This document shows, piece after piece, positions 1 to 4,311 of a stretch of 5,658 nt of DNA; the first letter of the stretch is position 1, and the number at the start of each line of letters is the position of its first letter. The stretch is from assembly GCA_050945895.1 (NCBI GenBank), contig JBMNTU010000115.1, positions 1 through 5,658 of the forward strand, read 5' to 3'. A program made the position numbers and the translations under genes. The DNA comes from JBMNTU01 sp050945895. GTDB taxonomy: Bacteria; Bacillota; Clostridia; Christensenellales; Christensenellaceae. A model generated the notes under the pieces. That model was not told the DNA's origin, did no database searches, and saw only the letters and a program-made list of their open reading frames with translations.

Positions 1-2
1 GC

Positions 3-40
3 CCGTTGTGGAAGGGGGACGGTGCCCCCTTCCACAACGG
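3..40. repeat. Perfect 16-bp inverted repeat (long GC-rich hairpin)
   Basis: The arm CCGTTGTGGAAGGGGG at 3-18 is the exact reverse complement of 25-40, around a 6-nt loop (19-24). As RNA this would be a very stable stem-loop. It is not followed by a U-tract: the next bases are AATTCTTAATTAA. It is therefore not a classical intrinsic terminator on the plus strand, and the bases before it give no U-tract for the minus strand either. It may be the transcript end of a gene to the left, a processing or stabilising hairpin, or a dispersed palindromic repeat. The 5' arm holds a Shine-Dalgarno-like GGAAGGGGG, but no start codon lies at a usable distance. Confidence 0.85.
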
Positions 41-58
41 AATTCTTAATTAACTTCG

Positions 59-913
59 GTGATTGAGGGTGCTGTATATTTTCGTGACCAAACGCTGTAC
101 TTTTCAGTTGACAAACACAACCGGTTCCTTACGAAGGGCGAGCTCGTGCTGAGGGACCATTGGGTGGCGGGCTATAGCTATGCCCACCGGGGGCTGCACA
201 CAGGCGAAATGCCGGAAAATACGCTTCCGGCGTTCGAAAACGCCATCCGGCACGGCTTTGGGATAGAGCTGGATGTACAGCTTTCCGGCGACGGCGAAGT
301 GGTGGTTTTCCACGACAGGGAGGTTTTTCGCCTGACGGGGAAAGAGGGCTGCGTTTCCGCCTATACGGCGGCCGAGCTTGGCAAAATGCCCGTCGGCGGA
401 ACAGTGCACACCATTCCCGCGCTCAAAGAAGTGCTGGCGCTGGTGGGCGGCAGGGTGCCGCTGCTCATAGAAACCAAAAATGCCGGCGGCGCAGGGGCGC
501 TGGAGCAGGCGCTGTACAAGCAGATGCAGGGCTACAGCGGGGCATGGGCAGTGCAGTCGTTTTCGCCTTTTTCTATCGGTTGGTTCAAAAGGCATGCGCA
601 GAACATCCCGCGTGGGCAGCTGTCGTCGGCGTTTCGGGATGGCGCAGACGGAACGCCCGGCTACAAGCTTTTTTTTGTGCGGCGGCTGCTGACGAACTTT
701 TTGTGCCGGCCCAATTTTATCAGCTACGAACATATGGACCTGCAAAACGGAACGGTGCAGCGCCTGCGCGAAAACGGCATTCCGGTGCTGGCATGGACGG
801 TGCGTACGGAAAAAGAGGCGGCGCAGGCAAAAATGCTTGCAGACAATATTATTTTTGAGGGATTTTTACCGATAGATGAAGGAGAAACGGAATTTGGAAG
901 CGAAGAAGAATAA
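59..913 (+). CDS. Glycerophosphodiester phosphodiesterase (GDPD family)
   Basis: Predicted to hydrolyse glycerophosphodiesters (deacylated phospholipids) to glycerol 3-phosphate and an alcohol. The GDPD TIM-barrel signature is complete, numbering from GTG 59: HRG at 43-45 (catalytic His and Arg), PEN at 52-54, ELD at 70-72 (metal-binding Glu and Asp), HD at 85-86 (second catalytic His), and E138/K140 in a LIETK strand. A late W-T-V segment fits the family's C-terminal strand. Homologues I recall from Clostridia often carry an N-terminal membrane anchor before the YAHRGLH motif; here the first 40 residues are not hydrophobic enough for one. The start is uncertain: GTG 59 has no visible ribosome site, whereas GTG 146 has AAGGG at 134-138, 7 nt upstream, and gives 255 aa with the whole catalytic domain. 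The gene heads a four-gene operon and overlaps the next gene. Confidence 0.88.
   Translation: MIEGAVYFRDQTLYFSVDKHNRFLTKGELVLRDHWVAGYSYAHRGLHTGEMPENTLPAFENAIRHGFGIELDVQLSGDGEVVVFHDREVFRLTGKEGCVSAYTAAELGKMPVGGTVHTIPALKEVLALVGGRVPLLIETKNAGGAGALEQALYKQMQGYSGAWAVQSFSPFSIGWFKRHAQNIPRGQLSSAFRDGADGTPGYKLFFVRRLLTNFLCRPNFISYEHMDLQNGTVQRLRENGIPVLAWTVRTEKEAAQAKMLADNIIFEGFLPIDEGETEFGSEEE
879..884 (+). promoter_or_regulatory. Ribosome binding site that favours the TTG 894 start
   Basis: AAGGAG at 879-884 lies 9 nt before TTG 894. The alternative ATG at 876 lies upstream of this site and has only a distant GAGGGA (857-862, 13 nt away). This supports initiation at TTG 894, inside the end of the preceding phosphodiesterase gene. 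Confidence 0.6.
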
Positions 914-1148
914 AAAGCTGTCCATTGTAAATATCGTGTCCGGAGGGCTCAGCTTTTTGCTGCTTTTGCCAAATGGCCAATGGTGGCTGGGGGCGTTTGC
1001 TGCGGGTATGGCGTTTATACTGGCGCGCTTCGGGCTAAAAAGTACATTCCGGCAAGAGCGTATATGCGCGGGCGTTTCCATTGCCCTTGCCGTTGCAGGC
1101 ATAGTCGTATACATTCTCTTTTTGGTGCGGGGGTACAGCGATGTTTAA
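894..1148 (+). CDS. Small DUF4190-like integral membrane protein
   Basis: An 84-aa protein (90 aa if ATG 876 is used) with a charged Lys-rich cytoplasmic-looking N-terminus and then hydrophobic segments. Numbering from ATG 876, they are about residues 17-31, 36-50 and 65-84, separated by a basic stretch (R51-R62) and ending in RGYSDV. The pattern of small hydrophobic blocks with Gly-rich turns, ending in an AGVSIALAVAGIVVYILF-type helix, resembles DUF4190/DUF6142-type small membrane proteins of Gram-positives, whose function is unknown. I chose TTG 894 for its AAGGAG at 9 nt. The gene overlaps the phosphodiesterase by 20 nt (38 nt with ATG 876), and its stop (1146-1148) overlaps the next start by 8 nt. 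It is therefore almost certainly co-transcribed and translationally coupled. The hydrophobic pattern is clear; the family assignment is by resemblance only. Confidence 0.75.
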   Translation: MEAKKNKKLSIVNIVSGGLSFLLLLPNGQWWLGAFAAGMAFILARFGLKSTFRQERICAGVSIALAVAGIVVYILFLVRGYSDV

Positions 1149-1740
1149 AAAGTTGGCAGGGCGGCAGCCCAAAATACTCGAGCACGCGCATTACAAGAAA
1201 TATGCGGTTATAGCGCCCTACCTGCCGGATACAGGCGAGCTTTTGTTCGAAGTGCGCGCGGCACACCTGCCGCACCAGCCGGGCGAAACCTGCTTTCCCG
1301 GCGGAAGGATAGAGCAGGGCGAAGTGCCCGAGCAGGCAGCCGTCCGCGAAACGACGGAAGAGCTGCTGGTGGATGCAGGGCAAATCGAAGTGGTGGCGCC
1401 GCTCGACTATCTGGTGTCGCCGTTTTACACAATCGTCTATCCGTTTGTGGCCAACCTGCACAGCTATACGGGAACGTTCAGCAAGGACGAGGTGGGGGAG
1501 GTGTTTACCGTGCCCTTTCGCTTTTTCCTGGAAACGCCGCCCGAGGTGCACCTAAACCACATACAGGCTTTCCCGGACGAGCCGGACGAAGTACACTCGC
1601 TGCTCGACGTAGACGAATACCCGTGGATGAACGCAAAATCGCCCGTTTTGTTCTACCGCTACCGCAACAAGATGATTTGGGGCATGACGGCCAAGTTTGT
1701 GCATAATATTGTGGAGCTTTACCGCTCTGCAAATAAATAA
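1141..1740 (+). CDS. Nudix hydrolase, CoA pyrophosphatase (NudL)-like
   Basis: A 199-aa Nudix hydrolase, probably a cytosolic Mg/Mn-dependent pyrophosphatase acting on CoA or a related nucleotide diphosphate. The Nudix box runs from G55 to about residue 77: G55-x5-E61-x7-R69-E70-x2-E73-E74. The metal-binding glutamates are all present. The box departs from the textbook form at two places: Thr71 where a bulky hydrophobic residue is usual, and Leu76 where the final Gly is usual. The segment just before it, R39-AAHLPHQPGETCFPGG, matches the UPF0035-type signature (R...LxxHxGxxxFPGG) that marks CoA pyrophosphatases among Nudix proteins. The following LDYLVSPFYTIVYPFV stretch also fits the Firmicute branch. 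ATG 1141 has a G-rich site (GCGGGGG, 1127-1133) 7 nt upstream. It overlaps the membrane-protein gene by 8 nt, and its TAA directly abuts the next ribosome site. Substrate is inferred from the family. Confidence 0.87.
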   Translation: MFKKLAGRQPKILEHAHYKKYAVIAPYLPDTGELLFEVRAAHLPHQPGETCFPGGRIEQGEVPEQAAVRETTEELLVDAGQIEVVAPLDYLVSPFYTIVYPFVANLHSYTGTFSKDEVGEVFTVPFRFFLETPPEVHLNHIQAFPDEPDEVHSLLDVDEYPWMNAKSPVLFYRYRNKMIWGMTAKFVHNIVELYRSANK

Positions 1741-1746
1741 AAGGAG
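1741..1746 (+). promoter_or_regulatory. Ribosome binding site that sets the start at ATG 1756
   Basis: AAGGAG begins on the base after the Nudix stop codon. It is 9 nt from ATG 1756 but directly touches ATG 1747, so 1756 is the usable start. The abutment with the Nudix stop suggests translational coupling. Confidence 0.75.
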
Positions 1747-1755
1747 ATGGTACCC

Positions 1756-1947
1756 ATGGAAAAATTTATACCCAGGGAAAAGCTTTCCAAAAAGAAAAAG
1801 AGGGAAGCGGACAAAGAAAACCGCGTGACTTGGGACTTTTGCCCGGTAACACGCAAAACGAAAAAACAGAATATCTACAACAGGAAAAAGCTCCCGCGCG
1901 TATCCAAACAGGAATGGCCGCGGGAGCTTATTTTTTCAGCTCGGTGA
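1756..1947 (+). CDS. Small Lys/Arg-rich protein with an in-frame terminator; candidate ribosome-rescue factor
   Basis: A 63-aa, strongly basic protein: 21 Lys/Arg against 8 Asp/Glu. No signal peptide or membrane segment is seen. A KLSKKKKREAD block (9-19) is followed by W26, then PVTRK (30-34) and KTKKQNIYNRKK (34-45). The pattern KK..RE.D...R..W....PVTRK......YNRKK recalls small uncharacterised clostridial proteins I have seen, so the ORF is probably real. The recognisable part ends at residue 45, exactly where an intrinsic-terminator hairpin starts in the DNA (1888). Codons 45-58 form the hairpin and codons 58-60 the U-tract, so a terminated mRNA would lack the TGA at 1945-1947. This recalls E. 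coli arfA and B. subtilis brfA, whose transcripts end in frame so that tmRNA suppresses the product. It is the last gene of the operon and overlaps the convergent DUF1848 gene by 20 nt. Function is inferred; a nucleic-acid-binding protein of other function is the main alternative. Confidence 0.65.
   Translation: MEKFIPREKLSKKKKREADKENRVTWDFCPVTRKTKKQNIYNRKKLPRVSKQEWPRELIFSAR
1888..1936 (+). terminator. Bidirectional intrinsic terminator, embedded in the small basic gene
   Basis: An 11-bp perfect stem (AAGCTCCCGCG at 1888-1898 with 1919-1929) encloses a 20-nt loop. On the plus strand it is followed by A and six T (1931-1936). On the minus strand the stem is followed by a run of T from the five A at 1885-1889. 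It can therefore end both the plus operon and the minus operon. For the minus strand it begins within the DUF1848 stop codon (1928-1930), a normal place. For the plus strand it lies before the stop codon of the small basic gene, which is unusual. Confidence 0.85.
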
Positions 1948-2818
1948 TTTTGTCGTTTGCCGTAGGCGTACTGCACAAAAAAGGCGAAGTCGGGTCGTAT
2001 GCCAAAGTTTTTTTGCAGACGGACGCCCGGCTGCTATTTGCATAACAATAGGTGCAGCCGGCAAGGCAGGTATCGTACGCGCCGATGTCCGCGCTTTTTA
2101 CGCAGCCGCACCGCGCGGGCTGGCCCTTGTCTTTGGGAATGCTAAGCACCCGACCGGTGATTTTGGAAATGAGCGCGTCGTCTATGCACCTGGCCTGCGG
2201 AAGCAAACCGGGGGTAATATTGCCGCAGGCGCGCAGCTCTATCTTGCTTTTGGCGGCAATTTTGCCAAATTCCTCCGAAATAAGCCGCATACACGGCGCA
2301 TCCGCCTCAAAAATGCCCATGCCTTCCATTTGTTTGCGGATTTTTTTATAAATGTCCAAAAACCCCAGATTACAGCGCTTTGTATAGCCGGCCAGAATGG
2401 AAGCAAGCTGGCCGAATTGCTCGATGTGCCAGCTGGCGCTATACCTGCCGCCGACAATAACGGGGCTGTACCGCCACACGACGCGGTCGCTGCCAAGCCT
2501 GTCCGAAAGCGTGCGAAAAACATCGAGCAGAATGTCTTTACCGGGCAGCCCGGGCTCGAGGTCGGGGCCGTACGGGTGGAGCGTAAATTGCACATAGTAG
2601 GGGTATGCGGCCAATTGCTCCAGCGCATCCAGCATGGGCGCGGGGTTTTTTGTCCAAAACACAATGCAGGTTACGGCGTCCGGCAAAAGGTTGATCCGGC
2701 TTACCTGCTTGTAATTGAATGGGTTGCGCGCAAGGGCATAGCCCGCCTTCAGCCTGTTTATAAACCAGTCCATATAATATTGCGGGATATCCGTCCGCCT
2801 GCTTGCGCTGATGACCAT
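1928..2818 (-). CDS. DUF1848 family protein with a C-terminal CxxxCxxC cluster motif
   Basis: A 296-aa protein matching DUF1848 along its whole length. It has the family's N-terminal SRRTDIPQYY motif, then RNPFNYKQVSRI, the VFWTKNPAPMLD segment, VVWRYSPV, and the Cys-rich C-terminal end CGC...DIGAYDTCLAGCTYCYAN. The cysteines C251, C255 and C258 form C-x3-C-x2-C, the spacing used by radical-SAM enzymes to bind a 4Fe-4S cluster, with C237 and C239 just before. In ordinary radical-SAM proteins this motif is N-terminal; here it is near the C-terminus. The reaction is unknown; an Fe-S and possibly SAM-dependent role is inference. ATG 2818 begins at the family's usual first residues and has GGAGG (2825-2829, minus strand) 6 nt upstream. 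It lies 12 nt after the MATE stop codon and is co-transcribed with it. It overlaps the convergent plus-strand gene by 20 nt. Confidence 0.9.
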   Translation of the reverse strand: MVISASRRTDIPQYYMDWFINRLKAGYALARNPFNYKQVSRINLLPDAVTCIVFWTKNPAPMLDALEQLAAYPYYVQFTLHPYGPDLEPGLPGKDILLDVFRTLSDRLGSDRVVWRYSPVIVGGRYSASWHIEQFGQLASILAGYTKRCNLGFLDIYKKIRKQMEGMGIFEADAPCMRLISEEFGKIAAKSKIELRACGNITPGLLPQARCIDDALISKITGRVLSIPKDKGQPARCGCVKSADIGAYDTCLAGCTYCYANSSRASVCKKTLAYDPTSPFLCSTPTANDKITELKK

Positions 2819-2830
2819 GCTCTGCCTCCG

Positions 2831-4162
2831 CTATGCGTAATGATAAACCTTTCGCTTCCTGTATAAAAACAAAATGGATACGACAACCGCAAGCGCCTCC
2901 GCCGCCGGAACGGAAAGCCACACACCGTCAATTCCCCAAACCATAGGCAGCAGCAGTATGCACCCAACAAGGAACACCAGCGTCCGCAAAAACGAAATAA
3001 GCGCAGACACCTTGCCGTTGGAAAACGCCGTAAAGAGGGAAGAGGCAAAAATGTTGACGCCGGTAAAAAAGTACGAGATTGCAAACAGCTTGAAGCCGTG
3101 CAGCGTAAACGCGTAAACCTCCGTGCCCGATGGAGAAAAAACACCGACGATTGCGGGCGCGCCAAAAAACGCGGCCAAAAAAGCAATGACAGAACACAGG
3201 ATAACAAAGGCCATACTGATATGAAATACCTTTTTGAGTTGCGGGTGGTCGCCATAGCCGTATTTATAGCTGATAACAGGGGCAACGCCCGTAGAATAGC
3301 CCAGAAAAACGGCCACCAGCAAAAACTGCGCATACATAACGATGGTAATGGCCGCCACGCCGTCCTCGCCGCGGTAATCCATCATAACCAGGTTGAAAAG
3401 AAGCGTGGTAACGGCAAGCGAAATATTGGTCACCATTTCGGACGAGCCGTTTGTGCAGCTATGGAAAAGCATTCTTCCGTCAAATTTCGGGCGGATAAAA
3501 TAGAGCGTGCCCTTTTTGTTGATCGCGAAGTACAGTATACCGAACACAGCGGGGATGCAATAGCCGATACCCGTTGCATAGGCGGCCCCGGCAATGCCCA
3601 TATCCAGCGTTACAATAAAAAGATAATCCAAAAAAATATTGGCGATTCCGCCCGCAACTGTTGCAAACAGCCCAATCATCGGTTTGCCCGCCGTTACAAA
3701 CAGGCTTTGGAACAGCGCCTGCACAATGGCGGGTGCGGCAAAAATGAACAGCCCCTCGGCATACTCGCGGGAAAAATCGTAAACGGCTTCGTTTGCGCCC
3801 AAAAAATGGAGCAGCGGGTCGATAAAAATAGCGATGAGCAGGGTAATTACAAGCCCGGATACGATTCCGACGAGGATGATGAACGTAAAATTCTCTTTGG
3901 CTTCCGTATCCTTCCCTTCGCCCATTTTTCGGGCGATAACAGCGCTGGAGCCCGTTGCCAGCATAATGCCCACAGCCATAACGACGTTGATAGCCGGGTA
4001 CACGATGTTGACTGCGGAAAGGGCGGTTGTGCTGATAAAGCGCGACACAAAAATGCCGTCTACCATCGTATAGAGCGACAGAAAGAGCATCATAATAATT
4101 GTGGGCAGCGCAAACTTCAACAACGACCCAAAACGAAATTCCTTTGCCAGTGCGTTTTGCAC
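2831..4162 (-). CDS. MATE family multidrug efflux transporter (MepA-like)
   Basis: A 443-aa integral membrane protein of the MATE (multi-antimicrobial extrusion) family, with about twelve hydrophobic segments in two related halves. MATE pumps use a Na+ or H+ gradient to export drugs and cationic metabolites. Family features include the first-helix segment FALPTIIMM followed by LYTMVDGIFVSRF (D35 in the usual MepA-like position), ALSAVNIVYP, TGSSAVIARKMGEG at the first intracellular loop, and NGSSEMVTNIS opening the second half. Length fits the family (440-460 aa). I chose GTG 4162 because GGAAGGGGG (4170-4178, minus strand) lies 7 nt upstream, it follows a good promoter, and the domain starts a few residues later; the longer frame to 4489 would run through the promoter and into the divergent gene. 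It is the first gene of a two-gene operon with the DUF1848 gene. The transported compound cannot be read from sequence. Confidence 0.93.
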   Translation of the reverse strand: MQNALAKEFRFGSLLKFALPTIIMMLFLSLYTMVDGIFVSRFISTTALSAVNIVYPAINVVMAVGIMLATGSSAVIARKMGEGKDTEAKENFTFIILVGIVSGLVITLLIAIFIDPLLHFLGANEAVYDFSREYAEGLFIFAAPAIVQALFQSLFVTAGKPMIGLFATVAGGIANIFLDYLFIVTLDMGIAGAAYATGIGYCIPAVFGILYFAINKKGTLYFIRPKFDGRMLFHSCTNGSSEMVTNISLAVTTLLFNLVMMDYRGEDGVAAITIVMYAQFLLVAVFLGYSTGVAPVISYKYGYGDHPQLKKVFHISMAFVILCSVIAFLAAFFGAPAIVGVFSPSGTEVYAFTLHGFKLFAISYFFTGVNIFASSLFTAFSNGKVSALISFLRTLVFLVGCILLLPMVWGIDGVWLSVPAAEALAVVVSILFLYRKRKVYHYA

Positions 4163-4169
4163 GGTTGTT

Positions 4170-4178
4170 CCCCCTTCC
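4170..4178 (-). promoter_or_regulatory. Ribosome binding site that sets the MATE GTG start
   Basis: On the minus strand GGAAGGGGG lies 7 nt before GTG 4162. No comparable site precedes the upstream in-frame starts, which also lie outside the predicted transcript. Confidence 0.7.
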
Positions 4179-4193
4179 GGTATTCGGGGAGTT

Positions 4194-4222
4194 ATTATGG
4201 CAGATATGAATGGGTTTGTCAA
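4194..4222 (-). promoter_or_regulatory. Sigma-A type promoter of the MATE-DUF1848 operon
   Basis: On the minus strand a consensus -35 TTGACA (4222-4217) is followed by a 17-bp spacer and a -10 CATAAT (4199-4194), five of six matches. Transcription should start near 4187, giving a leader of about 25 nt containing the ribosome site. This is a strong housekeeping promoter. Confidence 0.8.
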
Positions 4223-4243
4223 TAAAAAACCGCAGCCGTTCAC

Positions 4244-4253
4244 AAAAGCTTTT
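4244..4253. repeat. 10-bp palindrome in the divergent intergenic region
   Basis: AAAAGCTTTT is a perfect palindrome between the MATE promoter (its -35 is about 21 bp away) and the dehydrogenase -10, overlapping the latter's presumed -35 region. It could be an operator acting on one or both divergent units. It is short and AT-rich, so chance is a serious alternative. Confidence 0.35.
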
Positions 4254-4269
4254 CGGCAAACAGACACTG

Positions 4270-4278
4270 TGGTACAAT
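4270..4278 (+). promoter_or_regulatory. Extended -10 promoter of the dehydrogenase gene
   Basis: TGG-TACAAT is an extended -10 (TGn plus a five-of-six -10 hexamer at 4273-4278). The -35 position, 17 bp upstream (about 4250-4255, TTTTCG), is poor, so the promoter probably relies on the extended -10 or on an activator. The expected start falls in a run of nine A (4280-4288). Confidence 0.6.
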
Positions 4279-4311
4279 GAAAAAAAAACGACAATACGCG
4301 GAGGTCGACAA

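Noticed and set aside
104..745. 213-codon minus-strand frame opposite the phosphodiesterase
   Set aside because: Antisense to a gene with full catalytic motifs; basic, low-information translation without a ribosome site.
1015..1551. 178-codon minus-strand frame opposite the Nudix gene
   Set aside because: Antisense shadow; no domain, and the opposite strand carries a complete Nudix box.
1747..1755. ATG 1747 as start of the small basic gene
   Set aside because: It directly touches the AAGGAG site with no spacing; ATG 1756 has 9 nt.
3098..4225. 375-codon open frame on the plus strand, antisense to the MATE gene
   Set aside because: It lies wholly opposite a convincing MATE gene, encodes a His/Arg/Asn-rich sequence with no domain, and has no ribosome site. 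It is a shadow of the codon bias of the true gene.
4210..4311. 34-residue N-terminal extension of the dehydrogenase frame
   Set aside because: It begins upstream of the predicted promoter and lacks a ribosome site; ATG 4312 has GGAGG at 7 nt and gives the family's normal N-terminus.
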